A DNA stretch of 64,000 bases, from assembly GCF_000952155.1 (NCBI RefSeq), contig NZ_JYON01000014.1, forward strand, positions 1 through 64,000, read 5' to 3'. Every line of letters starts with the position of its first letter. Position 1 is the stretch's first letter. Under the pieces are notes generated by a model, which saw only the letters and a program-made list of their open reading frames with translations, was not told the origin of the DNA and searched no databases. A program made the position numbers and the translations under genes. Positions 45,206-55,744 of the stretch are shown here, in pieces. This DNA is from Aliterella atlantica CENA595. Lineage in GTDB: Bacteria > Cyanobacteriota > Cyanobacteriia > Cyanobacteriales > Chroococcidiopsidaceae.

Positions 45206-45439
45206 ATGATTAAACGGTTAATTGTAGGCTTCATGCAAAAACTGAATGCACCTTGGTGGGCAGAAATTACAACAGTTAAGCCCAGTTGCGTGTATTACTT
45301 TGGACCTTTTGACACTTCAGCAGAAGCGAAAGAGGCATATCCAGGCTATGTTGAAGACCTTGATGGCGAAGGCGCACAAGGAATCGTAGTCGTAATTAAA
45401 CGCTGCAACCCAGAAGTATTAACTAAGTGCGAAGAATAG
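45206..45439 (+). CDS. DUF1816 domain protein
   Basis: A 77-residue protein with WWAEITTVKPSCVYYFGPFDTSAEAKEAYPGYVEDLDGEGAQGI, the DUF1816 pattern found in cyanobacteria. It looks soluble and small, with a hydrophobic N-terminal helix (MIKRLIVGFMQKL). Its function is unknown. It ends 42 bp before the convergent acetamidase gene. Confidence 0.8.
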   Translation: MIKRLIVGFMQKLNAPWWAEITTVKPSCVYYFGPFDTSAEAKEAYPGYVEDLDGEGAQGIVVVIKRCNPEVLTKCEE

Positions 45440-45480
45440 TTATTTAGGGTAGCAGCGATCGCATGGTATTATTGTTTGCT

Positions 45481-46662
45481 TTAAGTTTTTTCGAGCGATC
45501 GGAACATTTGTTTGGGAATTGTGCCGTGAATTCCTTTAACAATATCTACTACTTGGGATACATCAAAATCAATTGCAGCGCTACCAAGCATTAAAGCATC
45601 TTGCTTGGTCATACCATATTTTTCATCAGCAATTTGCAGGTATTCGCGCACAGACTTCTTCATCGCTTCATCCAAGTCTTTATCTAAACCCACTGCAATC
45701 CAAGCGTCTTTAGTTTCGCCCATTGGTGCAGTTAGCTTCATATTCTTGTGGACTACTAACTCAAAAGTCGGAGTTAAAGAGCATTCAATCGCCGTCAGCG
45801 CCACTTCTCCGTTACCTTGGGCACAGTGTGGATCGCCTGCATAAAATAGCGCCCCTGGTACTTGTACGGGGACGTAGAGGCTAGAACCACGACCTAATAG
45901 TTGGATATCTACATTGCCTCCATAAAGTCCTGGAGGTATTGAATTTGCAGCCTCAGCGACATCGGCGGGGACTACTCCCATCAATCCCATAAATGGTCTA
46001 AGCGGGATTTCTATAGCAGGTAAATTGTTCTGGGGTTGAAATACTCCAACTTCGCGTTTAGCATCTATGGCAATAACTTTAGAGTAAATTGGCGCATTAT
46101 TTAACGGATACTCACCAGGAAGCGCACCTCTACTATGGCGATTAGAAATTACCCCATAAGGCGAACGGTAAGCGATCGCAATTGTCTTGATTTCTAGTAC
46201 ATCTCCTGGTTCTGCACCTTCTACGTAGATAGGACCTGTAATTACATGAGGACCAGGACCAGTCTTTTTGACTTTAGCTTTAACTGTTAGTTGATCGCTG
46301 AGAATTTGATTTGGGGAAATGCGGCTTTTAGAATTTTGCGGAATGCCTCCATTGTCAAAAAAGGTAGCTGTATCTCCTTGATCGGGTAAAATTCCTTCAT
46401 GGGAAACTGTCTGCATGACAAGGCGATCGCCTGACTTAACTTTAGCGATCGGGCGGCTATTAGGTTTAAATAACTCTCCCCAGATTGTGTTTTGGGGCGT
46501 TGACACGATTTGATAGGTTCTACTCGCCGCTTTTCCAGGCAAAAGCCAAAATGTGCCAAATAAACTACTTATTATTAGGATTGTTCCTACACTTACTAGC
46601 AATTTGTTTTTGAGCAATAGTAACAATTTTGTTAGTAATTTTCGCTGCCAATTTTTAACCAA
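45481..46662 (-). CDS. acetamidase/formamidase family protein, exported
   Basis: The start is a TTG at 46662, giving 393 residues. An N-terminal membrane or signal segment (about 20-42, LLVSVGTILIISSLFGTFWLL) suggests export, which is unusual because characterised FmdA/AmdA amidases are cytosolic. The family core is visible: GPIYVEGAEPGDVLEIK, MGLMGVVPA, NVDIQLLGRGSSLYVPVQVPGALFYAGDPHCAQGNGEV. It would hydrolyse a short amide to ammonia and an acid. The true start is uncertain because no ATG is available near the hydrophobic segment. Confidence 0.8.
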   Translation of the reverse strand: MVKNWQRKLLTKLLLLLKNKLLVSVGTILIISSLFGTFWLLPGKAASRTYQIVSTPQNTIWGELFKPNSRPIAKVKSGDRLVMQTVSHEGILPDQGDTATFFDNGGIPQNSKSRISPNQILSDQLTVKAKVKKTGPGPHVITGPIYVEGAEPGDVLEIKTIAIAYRSPYGVISNRHSRGALPGEYPLNNAPIYSKVIAIDAKREVGVFQPQNNLPAIEIPLRPFMGLMGVVPADVAEAANSIPPGLYGGNVDIQLLGRGSSLYVPVQVPGALFYAGDPHCAQGNGEVALTAIECSLTPTFELVVHKNMKLTAPMGETKDAWIAVGLDKDLDEAMKKSVREYLQIADEKYGMTKQDALMLGSAAIDFDVSQVVDIVKGIHGTIPKQMFRSLEKT

Positions 46663-46682
46663 CTGCTTGCATCCTTATAAAT

Positions 46683-46715
46683 CAGTGACCAGTGACCAGT
46701 AACCAGTGACCAGTT
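46683..46715. repeat. CAGTGAC heptamer tandem repeat
   Basis: Four consecutive 7-mers (CAGTGAC, CAGTGAC, CAGTAAC, CAGTGAC) then CAGTT, upstream of the acetamidase gene on its 5' side. Confidence 0.8.
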
Positions 46716-46915
46716 AAATAAATGCTAGAGATACTAACTGGTAATTGTTAGCTATTAAAGAATGCTAGGAAGTGAATAGTTATTTCCCAATTATTGCAAT
46801 AAGTAGATATTTTACTGACTTAACTAGCACGTTCTTAATTTGTATTAAAAAGGTGAAGTTACTTGTTGTATCCAAGAATACATTTTCTTGAAAAGAGAAT
46901 ATCAAAACATAAATA

Positions 46916-46941
46916 ATCCCCTACTAATAGGGGATTGAAAT
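46916..46941 (-). terminator. hairpin after the 2-oxoglutarate decarboxylase gene; CRISPR-repeat-like
   Basis: ATCCCCT / AGGGGAT, a perfect 7-bp stem with loop ACTAAT, begins 42 bp past the decarboxylase stop on the minus strand, where it is followed by a T-rich stretch (TTATTTATGTTTTG). It can serve as terminator. In the plus sense it ends AGGGGATTGAAAT, very close to the 3' end of common cyanobacterial CRISPR repeats. No second copy is present. Confidence 0.5.
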
Positions 46942-46976
46942 AGAGCGACAATTTTATTGGTAGTCAACAATATTAC

Positions 46977-48614
46977 CTACAACTTACAATTCAAGTCGCC
47001 GGATTTTTGGGTAAACCGCGAATTTTCACGATAATCGACGCGACAATCAATCACTGCTGGTACATCCTGAGCTAGTGCAGTTTTGAGGATGGGAATAAAA
47101 TCAGTTGTAGACTCTACGCGGTAGCCTTTTAAACCCATACTTTCAGCTAATTTGACAAAATCAGGATTGCCAAAATGTACGTAGGAAGAAGAACCAAATT
47201 GGTTTTGCTGCTTCCACTCAATCAAGCCGTAACCGCCATCATTAAAGATCAAAGTTACAAATGGCGTACCAACGCGCAAAGCTGTTTCTAATTCTTGACA
47301 GTTCATCATAAAACCGCCATCACCAGTCACCGCTACTACTTTGCGATTGGGATAAACAAGTTTTGCAGCTACAGCACCAGGAATAGCAATCCCCATCGCC
47401 GCAAAACCGTTGGAAATAAGACAAGTATTGGGGCGATCGCAATGATAATGACGAGCAATCCACATTTTATGAGCGCCCACGTCAGAAATAACAATATCTT
47501 CAGGTCCCATCACCTGGCGCAAATCGTAAATTAGTTTTTGCGGCTTAATCGGAAACTCATTATCAGTAGCATATTGCTCGTAATCGGCGCGAATATCTGC
47601 TCTCAACTGCAAAGCATAAGGTTCGGCTTTGCCTTGTCTATCTGCTCGTTGCAAAATTTCCTTGAGCGAATCAGAAATATCGCCAACTACTTCTACTTGC
47701 GGCACGTAGCTACTGTCAATTTCTGCTGACATGGCGCTGACATGAATAATTGGAATATTCCCTAGAGCGTTCCATTTTTTCGGTGAGTATTCAATTAAGT
47801 CATAACCGATCGCAATTACTAAGTCAGTATTATCAAAGCCGCAATTGATATAGTCTCGCTGCTGCAAGCCCATTGTCCACAAAGCCAACGGATGAGTATA
47901 AGGAATTACCCCTTTACCCATAAAAGTATTGACTACAGGGATATTCAAGCGCGTAGCAAATTCTGTGACAACTTCGCTCGCATTTGCTCTAATTGCCCCA
48001 TTTCCGACCAAAATTAAGGGATTTGTTGCTTGCGAGATTTTTTCTGCTGCTTCGTTGATACTTTGAAAAGCAGCAAAAGTTTTTTGCAAACTACCTTTAT
48101 CTAGAGGATTGCCAATCGCTGGCATTGCTGCAATATTTTCAGGCAGATCGATATGAACTGCGCCTGGTTTTTCACTTTGCGATCGCTTAAATGCCTTGCG
48201 GACAATTTCCGGTGTATTGCTAGGGCGGACAATTTGGGTATTCCATTTCGTTACAGGAGCAAACATCGCCACCAAATCGAGATATTGGTGCGCCTCAATA
48301 TGCATCCGATCTGTTCCTACTTGCCCAGTAATTGCCACCAAAGGAGCGCCATCTAGATTAGCATCAGCAACGCCTGTCATCAAATTAGTAGCACCTGGAC
48401 CTAAAGTTGATAGACATACGCCTGATAAGCCAGTTAAACGTCCGTAGACATCAGCCATAAAAGCCGCGCCTTGTTCGTGACGAGTAGTAATAAATTGGAT
48501 TGAAGATTTTTTTAGTGCCTCTAAAACGTGCAAATTCTCCTCTCCTGGTAAACCGAAGACATAACGCACGCCTTCATTTTCCAGACATTGCACTAATAGT
48601 TCAGCCGTATTCAT
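46977..48614 (-). CDS. ThDP-dependent 2-oxoglutarate decarboxylase (acetolactate synthase-like)
   Basis: The protein has 545 residues of the acetolactate synthase fold: GLPGEENL and the catalytic Glu in TTRHEQGAAFMADVYGR, GPGATNLMTG, and the ThDP motif GDGGFMMNCQELETALR...NDGGYGLIEWKQ. On sequence alone it would be called IlvB-like. However, it lies 90 bp downstream of a succinic semialdehyde dehydrogenase gene, the arrangement of the cyanobacterial pair shown to replace 2-oxoglutarate dehydrogenase (Synechococcus 7002 A2770/A2771). No regulatory IlvN subunit is adjacent. The role in the TCA bypass is therefore more likely than isoleucine/valine synthesis. Confidence 0.85.
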   Translation of the reverse strand: MNTAELLVQCLENEGVRYVFGLPGEENLHVLEALKKSSIQFITTRHEQGAAFMADVYGRLTGLSGVCLSTLGPGATNLMTGVADANLDGAPLVAITGQVGTDRMHIEAHQYLDLVAMFAPVTKWNTQIVRPSNTPEIVRKAFKRSQSEKPGAVHIDLPENIAAMPAIGNPLDKGSLQKTFAAFQSINEAAEKISQATNPLILVGNGAIRANASEVVTEFATRLNIPVVNTFMGKGVIPYTHPLALWTMGLQQRDYINCGFDNTDLVIAIGYDLIEYSPKKWNALGNIPIIHVSAMSAEIDSSYVPQVEVVGDISDSLKEILQRADRQGKAEPYALQLRADIRADYEQYATDNEFPIKPQKLIYDLRQVMGPEDIVISDVGAHKMWIARHYHCDRPNTCLISNGFAAMGIAIPGAVAAKLVYPNRKVVAVTGDGGFMMNCQELETALRVGTPFVTLIFNDGGYGLIEWKQQNQFGSSSYVHFGNPDFVKLAESMGLKGYRVESTTDFIPILKTALAQDVPAVIDCRVDYRENSRFTQKSGDLNCKL

Positions 48615-48704
48615 TTAATTTGTTTCCTTAGCGAACCAACAAGAAGGATAAATGCAAAGCCTACAATTTACCCTTCATACTTCATACTTCCCACTTAATA
48701 AGCT

Positions 48705-50072
48705 TTATTTCACCCACACAGTCTTAATATTGACAAATTCTAAAATTCCCTCCTTGCTAAGTTCTCTGCCGTAACCAGAACGCTTGATACCGCCAAAGGG
48801 CAAATGGGGGTCTGATTTGACCATGCCGTTGATAAATACTACCCCAGCTTCGATTTCGTCAATTAAGCGATCGCGTTCCCCATCGTCGTTTGTCCACGCA
48901 CTAGCACCCAAACCAAAGGACGTAGAATTAGCAAGAGCGATCGCTTCATCAATATCTGCGACTGCAAATAACAAAGCTACAGGTCCAAAAAATTCTTCTT
49001 TTTCCGCCGGACTTCCTGGGGGAATATCAGTCAAAATTGTTGCTGGGTAAAAGTTTCCCTGGCGATTTGTTAAGGGTTTGCCGCCAATTAATACTTTTGC
49101 GCCGCATTTTACCGATTCAGTAACTTGGTAGTCTAAATCTTTAAGAATCCCTGGTGTTGCCAAAGGTCCCAAATCTGTCTCTGGCTGCATCGGATCGCCT
49201 ACTTTGAGGGCAGCGAATTTTTCTACTAGCTGCGTGGTAAATTTGTCTGCGATCGCTTGATGGACTATAAATCTTTTGGCGGCAATACAAGATTGTCCGT
49301 TATTGAGCATTCGCGCTGTTACGGCTGTATTTATTGCTGATTCTAGATCGGCGCTAGGCATGACTATAAATGGATCGCTGCCTCCCAACTCTAAAACTGT
49401 TTTTTTGAGTTGCTTGCCTGCTGCTGCTGCTAAACTCATGCCCGCAGCTTCGCTTCCAGTCAAAGTTGCAGCTTTGATGCGATCGTCTGCTAACAACCTG
49501 TCAACTTGCTGTGCGCCTATTAATAAAGTTTGAAATGCGCCTTCAGGGAAGCCTGCTTTATGAAAAATCTCTTCAATGGCGATCGCGCATTGGGGTACGT
49601 TGGAGGCGTGTTTAAGCACGCCTACATTTCCCGCCATTAGTGCGGGCGCGGCGAACCGGAAGACTTGCCAAAAGGGAAAGTTCCAGGGCATGACTGCTAA
49701 AATTGCCCCTAATGGCTGGTAGCGGACAAAGCTAGAACTAGCATCAGTAGATGCTGGCACATCCGCTAAATATGCCTGTGCATTTTCTGCATAATGGCGA
49801 CACACTGCCGCGCATTTTTCAATTTCGGCGATCGCTCCTTTAATAGGCTTACCCATTTCTTGAGTCATTATTTGCGCGTAGTGCGTTTTATTTTCCTCTA
49901 ATATTGCTGCTGCCAAGTTTAACCACTCGGCGCGTTGCGACATGGGTGTTTTGCGGTATTGTTGAAATGTGCGCTCTGCTAAGTCTAGTTTGGTTGCAAT
50001 CTCGGCATCGGTTAGTGGCTCGAAGGTTTTCACCGTTTCCCCTGTTGCAGGGTTAATTGTTGCGATCGCCAT
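48705..50072 (-). CDS. gabD: succinate-semialdehyde dehydrogenase, NAD(P)-dependent
   Basis: The protein has 455 residues of the aldehyde dehydrogenase family: MPWNFPFWQVFR, the cofactor loop LTGSEAAGMSLAA, the catalytic Glu in TVLELGGSDPFIV and Cys in NNGQSCIAAKRF, and the ending GGIKRSGYGRELS. It would oxidise succinic semialdehyde to succinate. With the downstream decarboxylase it converts 2-oxoglutarate to succinate in two steps. It is the first gene of the pair. Confidence 0.9.
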   Translation of the reverse strand: MAIATINPATGETVKTFEPLTDAEIATKLDLAERTFQQYRKTPMSQRAEWLNLAAAILEENKTHYAQIMTQEMGKPIKGAIAEIEKCAAVCRHYAENAQAYLADVPASTDASSSFVRYQPLGAILAVMPWNFPFWQVFRFAAPALMAGNVGVLKHASNVPQCAIAIEEIFHKAGFPEGAFQTLLIGAQQVDRLLADDRIKAATLTGSEAAGMSLAAAAGKQLKKTVLELGGSDPFIVMPSADLESAINTAVTARMLNNGQSCIAAKRFIVHQAIADKFTTQLVEKFAALKVGDPMQPETDLGPLATPGILKDLDYQVTESVKCGAKVLIGGKPLTNRQGNFYPATILTDIPPGSPAEKEEFFGPVALLFAVADIDEAIALANSTSFGLGASAWTNDDGERDRLIDEIEAGVVFINGMVKSDPHLPFGGIKRSGYGRELSKEGILEFVNIKTVWVK

Positions 50073-50657
50073 TTTTTGCCCTCCCCAGTATTAGCCTGTT
50101 TGTAGAAATCGGTGAGAAGATAAGGATTTTATTTTCTCTTTTTAAGTATTTTTGCTTAACTACCTATAAATCTAGCTATTTAGCTGCGAAACTTTCTTAT
50201 ACTTTATTTACTTCTATTTTCGCGCTTGATTGTGAAAATTTCTGCTATAAATTTTGCTAACTTTAGCATTTTATTTAGTTTTGTTATTTGCTTATATACT
50301 CACGATGCCTAATTCTAGTAAGCTCAAGAAAAATTATCTAGTTTATGAGATAGTTGGTAATCTTCCACACAACTGTTTGCTTTTGTTTGCCTTAATATTT
50401 AAAGTAGTATTAAGTTTAGATAGTTTTTTATTTATTTGGGTTACGCAATAGGCAAAAATTTAGTAAAATTTGCTACAATAGCCTCATTTTTAATCGTCGA
50501 GCGTTCTTGCCGTTTGCTCGACTTAATAGATAATTGCTACTTTATCTAAGAGCCAGTCCATCATCAGCGCCGCAATAGTGCCGCTTGGGGAATGCCTCAA
50601 TTAGTTTAGAAATCAAAATCTTACTATTTTCGCTTGTCCCTACAACGGAGAATAAAC
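50073..50657. other. 585-bp divergent spacer
   Basis: The region carries promoters for gabD and the response regulator. Two short frames (50057-50260 and 50254-50451) are AT-rich with no protein-like features. A strong inverted repeat GTCGAGC/GCTCGAC (about 50496-50522, 13-base loop) lies in the response regulator leader and may be an RNA hairpin. Confidence 0.5.
50496..50522 (+). promoter_or_regulatory. leader hairpin upstream of response regulator
   Basis: GTCGAGC and GCTCGAC form a perfect 7-bp stem with a 13-base loop, about 135 bp before the start codon. No T-run follows directly, so a leader structure is more likely than a terminator. Confidence 0.35.
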
Positions 50658-51083
50658 TTGGAAGTTGGATCTCAAAAAATTCAAGCTAACAGACTAAAAC
50701 AGTCAACTGTATTAGCAGTAGATGACAATGAAGACAATTTGATGCTGCTAACTGAAGTATTAAAAGTTTTTGACTGTGCGCTCCTGACGGCAACTCACGG
50801 GCAAATGGCGTTAATGTTAGCGCACTCTTGCCATCCTGATTTAATTTTGTTAGATGTGATGTTGCCCGATATCAACGGCGAGGAAGTTGTCCATTACCTC
50901 AAGGGTAACCCGCAAACAGAAGATATCCCTGTTATAGCTGTTACTGCCCTAGCAAGGGAAGAAGATCGCGATCGCTTACTAAGGGCAGGTTGCATAGACT
51001 ATGTTAGCAAACCATATATGCTGGAAGACTTAGAATCACGTATTCGCTGCCATTTATCGAATGTGCCTACAGCTTGCAAATAG
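50658..51083 (+). CDS. single-domain response regulator
   Basis: I chose TTG 50658 because GGAG (50647-50650) lies 7 bases before it; a TTG at 50634 would overlap that site. The product has 141 residues: one receiver domain, with the acidic pair (VDDNEDN), the phospho-acceptor in LILLDVMLPDING, the Thr in VIAVTALARE, and the Lys in YVSKPYM. There is no output domain (CheY-like), so it probably signals by protein contact. No kinase gene is adjacent. Confidence 0.9.
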   Translation: MEVGSQKIQANRLKQSTVLAVDDNEDNLMLLTEVLKVFDCALLTATHGQMALMLAHSCHPDLILLDVMLPDINGEEVVHYLKGNPQTEDIPVIAVTALAREEDRDRLLRAGCIDYVSKPYMLEDLESRIRCHLSNVPTACK

Positions 51084-51085
51084 TA

Positions 51086-51463
51086 TTAGTTAGATTCAAC
51101 TGTATGCGGTGCTGTCGCTAGAATCGCCACAATGCTAGTACGCCGAGTATCTAATGTTGAATCTGCAAATAAATCCGTCACTGCTACGCCCACAATTTCT
51201 TCAATATTTGCTCTTAGCCGCGATTCAACAGCAACATGAATATTAGAGCGTACTTGTTTGACTAAATCTTGCTTTCCCGAATTAACTAATATCTGCTCTG
51301 GTTGGGTAATTGAGTCTTCTATCAGCACTGTCAAAGTTTTATCTACTAATTGGCAGGACACTTGCTGGGGTTGGTGTCCAAGTAGATCGACATATAACTT
51401 TTGGATGCATTGCAATATTTTCTGTTCTAATTCTTTTAAAGTGAAATTAGCAGCTTTAGTCAT
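51086..51463 (-). CDS. DUF2294 domain protein
   Basis: The protein has 125 residues. The block LYVDLLGHQPQQVSCQLVDKTLTVLIEDSIT...VRSNIHVAVESRLRANIEEIVGVAVTDLFADSTLDTRR fits DUF2294 (Na+-translocating, YtxH-neighbour type family of unknown function). It ends 2 bp from the convergent response regulator stop. No signal or membrane segment. Confidence 0.75.
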   Translation of the reverse strand: MTKAANFTLKELEQKILQCIQKLYVDLLGHQPQQVSCQLVDKTLTVLIEDSITQPEQILVNSGKQDLVKQVRSNIHVAVESRLRANIEEIVGVAVTDLFADSTLDTRRTSIVAILATAPHTVESN

Positions 51464-51644
51464 AATCTTTTTTTATAGTAAATTATCTTATAAATTTTTT
51501 ATAATTTACCAGCGGATAGTGTTTTATTACACAGCCCAAAGATATATGTTTGCCAAAATAAATAGACAAGTTTTGCCAACCTATACAAACAGGCAGAGGC
51601 AACTATATTCACATACTTACCTCTGCCTATAGCTACTGATAGAC

Positions 51645-51666
51645 GCAGCAGCATTGCTGCTGCTAG
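51645..51666 (-). terminator. hairpin after groEL
   Basis: GCAGCAGCA and TGCTGCTGC are perfect inverted repeats directly after the groEL stop, extended by outer ATAGCTA/TAGCTAT arms. No T-run follows on the minus strand, so termination is only probable. Confidence 0.45.
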
Positions 51667-51669
51667 CTA

Positions 51670-53340
<1,671 letters not shown>

Positions 53341-53344
53341 TCAG

Positions 53345-53394
53345 TCAACGCGCTATCTAATGAGTGGAGGTTTCCTCCAAAATCCGCGCGTCAA
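53345..53394. repeat. interspersed repeat in the groES-groEL spacer
   Basis: This is the second copy of the repeat found in frame within the lipoprotein gene at 41199-41247. It contains the inverted repeat TGGAGG/CCTCCA and AATCCGCGCG. It sits in the 158-bp spacer of a co-transcribed operon, so it will be in the mRNA. Confidence 0.65.
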
Positions 53395-53468
53395 AAATTA
53401 GCTAGATAGGAACGCAGTTACCCAAGAAGCAAGAAATTTGCTTATGCCTCTTGCTTCCTGCCTAATAC

Positions 53469-53780
53469 TTATGCAACTACTGCAAGAATGTCTTTTTCCG
53501 ATAGCAGTACGTATTCTTCTGTACCGAGTTTGATGTCTGTGCCAGCATACTTGGAGTAAAGTACCTTATCACCGACTTTGACTTCCATTTGCTGACGCGA
53601 ACCGTCATCGTTGCGCTTGCCATCACCCAAAGCAACTACTTCGCCGACTTGGGGCTTTTCTTTGGCATTGTCAGGTAAATACAAACCGCCTGCTGTCTTT
53701 TCTTCAGCGGCGCTTACTTTTACAAATACGCGATCGCCTAATGGTTTTACTGTGGAAACACTTAGAGTTACTGCTGCCAT
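53469..53780 (-). CDS. groES: co-chaperonin GroES
   Basis: I chose the ATG at 53780 ([21 protein letters not shown]), with GGGAG a few bases upstream. The product has 103 residues, the family length, with [22 protein letters not shown] (mobile loop) and [11 protein letters not shown]. The perfect CIRCE sequence lies 19 bp upstream of the start, so HrcA repression of groES-groEL is expected. Confidence 0.97.
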   Translation of the reverse strand: MAAVTLSVSTVKPLGDRVFVKVSAAEEKTAGGLYLPDNAKEKPQVGEVVALGDGKRNDDGSRQQMEVKVGDKVLYSKYAGTDIKLGTEEYVLLSEKDILAVVA

Positions 53781-53798
53781 ATATATCTCTCCCAAAAA

Positions 53799-53825
53799 TT
53801 AGCACTCTCATCTCCTGAGTGCTAA
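53799..53825. promoter_or_regulatory. CIRCE operator (HrcA site) of groES-groEL
   Basis: TTAGCACTC, nine bases (TCATCTCCT), then GAGTGCTAA: a perfect consensus CIRCE inverted repeat. It is placed directly upstream of the groES start, as in other cyanobacteria. Confidence 0.97.
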
Positions 53826-54076
53826 TTTAGCTAAATGAGGGGGACAATTGCAACAAAATTCTTTGTACGGGTTCCCGAACTTATGTCCTGGGGCGGTTGT
53901 GTTGCTCTTTGTTAAGAGACAAGGAGATGGAGAAGATAATGAGACAAGGAGATGGAGAAGATAATTATTTCTAACGTCTGTTTCTATGCTTCTTATCCCC
54001 CTTGTCCCCTTGTCTCCCTTGTCCTCCTGTTTTAGAGAATTAGGCGTTTAGAATAGAAAACTGACTACTTATTTTT
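53826..54076. other. divergent spacer with 25-bp tandem duplication
   Basis: At 53916-53940 and 53941-53965 lies an exact 25-bp tandem repeat (GAGACAAGGAGATGGAGAAG...). Further on, about 53996-54029, is a C/T-rich stretch with CCTTGTC/CTTGTCT that can pair with it. No gene is seen. Confidence 0.65.
53916..53965. repeat. 25-bp exact tandem duplication
   Basis: Two adjacent identical 25-mers beginning GAGACAAGGAGATGGAGAAG. A third related GACAAGG element is not seen elsewhere in this spacer. Confidence 0.85.
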
Positions 54077-54553
54077 GTGATGATGACAGACGATACAATA
54101 CCTTTGAGTGCGGTTGAAGATTTAGAAACTTGCCAGTCTCAGGATTTAGCTACTTTGGCTAGCTGCGTCCAGAAATTGGGATTAGCACAAATCCAGCGGC
54201 ATATATTTATTTGTGCTGACCCTACTTTGCCTCAATGTTGCTCGAAAGCCGCTAGTTTAGAATCTTGGGAATATTTGAAAAAACGTTTGAAGCAGTTAAA
54301 TCTAGATAAACCGACACAAGAGCGCCCTAGTTGTATATTTCGCACTAAAGCTAATTGCTTGCGCGTTTGCAACCAAGGACCAATTTTAGTAGTTTATCCC
54401 GATGGAGTTTGGTATCGACAGGCAACTCCAGAAGTAATAGAGCGCATTATTCAAGAACACATTATTAATAATCGCGTTGTTGCAGAATATACCTTTTTGA
54501 CTCATCGTTTACCCGAACCTGTTATCAATGATACACAAGAAGACTCAAAGTAG
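54077..54553 (+). CDS. thioredoxin-like [2Fe-2S] ferredoxin
   Basis: The 158-residue protein may start at GTG 54077 or at the ATGs directly after it. The C-terminal part (about 40-140) has [14 protein letters not shown] and [20 protein letters not shown], the Cys arrangement of the (2Fe-2S) ferredoxin-like thioredoxin-fold family. It is an electron carrier or a cluster-binding regulator. The partner is unknown. Confidence 0.85.
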   Translation: MMMTDDTIPLSAVEDLETCQSQDLATLASCVQKLGLAQIQRHIFICADPTLPQCCSKAASLESWEYLKKRLKQLNLDKPTQERPSCIFRTKANCLRVCNQGPILVVYPDGVWYRQATPEVIERIIQEHIINNRVVAEYTFLTHRLPEPVINDTQEDSK

Positions 54554-54889
54554 CGATTGTTACCTCGATCTGCCAAAAATCATTGAATACTTTTATACTT
54601 AGCCAGGTTTAAATCTAGACATAGTAGCTATTTATATAGAGTAGTAACTTTTAATAACTAATAAAAATAAGATAGATCGCATCATAGATATACTATATAA
54701 TTCCGTATCATTACTGGAATTAAGAGTTCGCTAATGCCAAATAAGGAATAAAATATTGCCTTATGTGAAGTAGTGACAAACTACTTGACTGCCAATAAGG
54801 ACATAACATAATACCTTGCTAAATCGTCAGCACTAAACTATGGCGCGATCGCAGAAATTTATTAAATTAACAGTACCCAGCAGCATAGT
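54554..54889. other. 336-bp spacer upstream of the LuxR-type regulator
   Basis: AT-rich, with no gene. A short inverted repeat GTAGTGACAAACTAC (about 54768-54784) is the only structure noted; it is probably not significant. Confidence 0.5.
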
Positions 54890-55537
54890 ATGAAAGAACC
54901 TAGCGTTAAAGAACACAAAAGACTGCTACTAATTGACGACGACCCGAATCTAATTTTGCTAGTTAAAGATTACTTAGAATTTAGGGGTTATGAAGTAGTC
55001 ACTGCTGAGAACGGTAGAGAAGCTTTGGATTTACTAGAAAGCGATGTTCCAGACATGATCATCTGCGACGTGATGATGCCAGAAATGGACGGTTACACTT
55101 TTGTCAGTAACGTTCGTCAAGACGATCGCACAAGCTGGATTCCCGTACTATTTCTTTCGGCAAAAGGTCAGAGTCAAGATCGAGTAAAAGGGCTAAACGT
55201 TGGTGCAGATGTTTACATGGTTAAGCCCTTTGAGCCAGAGGAATTAGTAGCTCAAGTAGAAGCTTCGCTCAAACAAGCCTTTCGCCAAAAACAGCAACCA
55301 GGTGATGGGAGCGATAGCGAGTCGAAAATTCAAGTTCCCTTTGACGTTCACCTAACGCAAACGGAAATGAAAGTAGTACAATTTGTCGCCAGGGGGCTAG
55401 CCAACAAAGATATTGCCAAAGAACTGAATGTCAGTCAGCGTACAGTAGAAAGCCACGTATCAAATATGCTAGGTAAAACTGGCTTAAACAACCGCACCGA
55501 ACTAGCACGTTGGGCAATTGAAAATCAAATGACGTAA
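54890..55537 (+). CDS. NarL/LuxR-type response regulator
   Basis: The protein has 215 residues. A receiver domain (about 10-128) has DDDPN, the phosphorylatable Asp in IICDVMMPEMDG, and the Lys in YMVKPFE. A C-terminal LuxR helix-turn-helix (about 150-212) shows LTQTEMKVVQFVARGLANKDIAKELNVSQRTVESHVSNML. It should be a DNA-binding regulator under a histidine kinase, none of which is adjacent. Its target genes cannot be told. Confidence 0.92.
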   Translation: MKEPSVKEHKRLLLIDDDPNLILLVKDYLEFRGYEVVTAENGREALDLLESDVPDMIICDVMMPEMDGYTFVSNVRQDDRTSWIPVLFLSAKGQSQDRVKGLNVGADVYMVKPFEPEELVAQVEASLKQAFRQKQQPGDGSDSESKIQVPFDVHLTQTEMKVVQFVARGLANKDIAKELNVSQRTVESHVSNMLGKTGLNNRTELARWAIENQMT

Positions 55538-55667
55538 CTTAAAGATTCACAATTTTTTATATTCAGACTTTCGCCCTCTTTCAGTTAAGCCAAAACCCCT
55601 TCAACTGACATCTCGCCAATAATGCTTTGCTCCTCCACCCATTAAAGCAACTAGACTAAATCTACAT

Positions 55668-55742
55668 CTGCGTAGCCTACGGCAAGGCTGCGCCTACATC
55701 TGCGGTTCTAAACTCTTTAGATGTAGCACTGCTACGTCTCTA
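55668..55742. repeat. compound repeat: GCGTAGCC/GGCTGCGC hairpin and palindrome copy 4
   Basis: At 55671-55695 GCGTAGCC and GGCTGCGC can pair, with one T-G wobble, followed by ACATCTGCGG. At 55719-55742 is the family palindrome AGATGTAGCACTGCTACGTC..., read inverted against the copies at 3965, 20541 and 25159. Confidence 0.7.
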
Positions 55743-55744
55743 AA

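Larger units (their letters stand above)
46663..46976. other. 314-bp spacer with tandem 7-mer and hairpin
   Basis: This holds four copies of the 7-mer CAGTGAC at 46683-46715 and a hairpin at 46916-46935. No gene is seen. Confidence 0.6.

Noticed and set aside
46683..46715. CAGTGAC repeats as a CRISPR array
   Set aside because: The units are adjacent 7-mers with no spacers between them.
50057..50451. Two short frames before the response regulator
   Set aside because: Very AT-rich, overlap gabD start or each other, no homology seen; treated as spacer.
51258..51632. 124-codon frame antisense to DUF2294
   Set aside because: Shadow of the minus-strand gene, which has recognisable family motifs.
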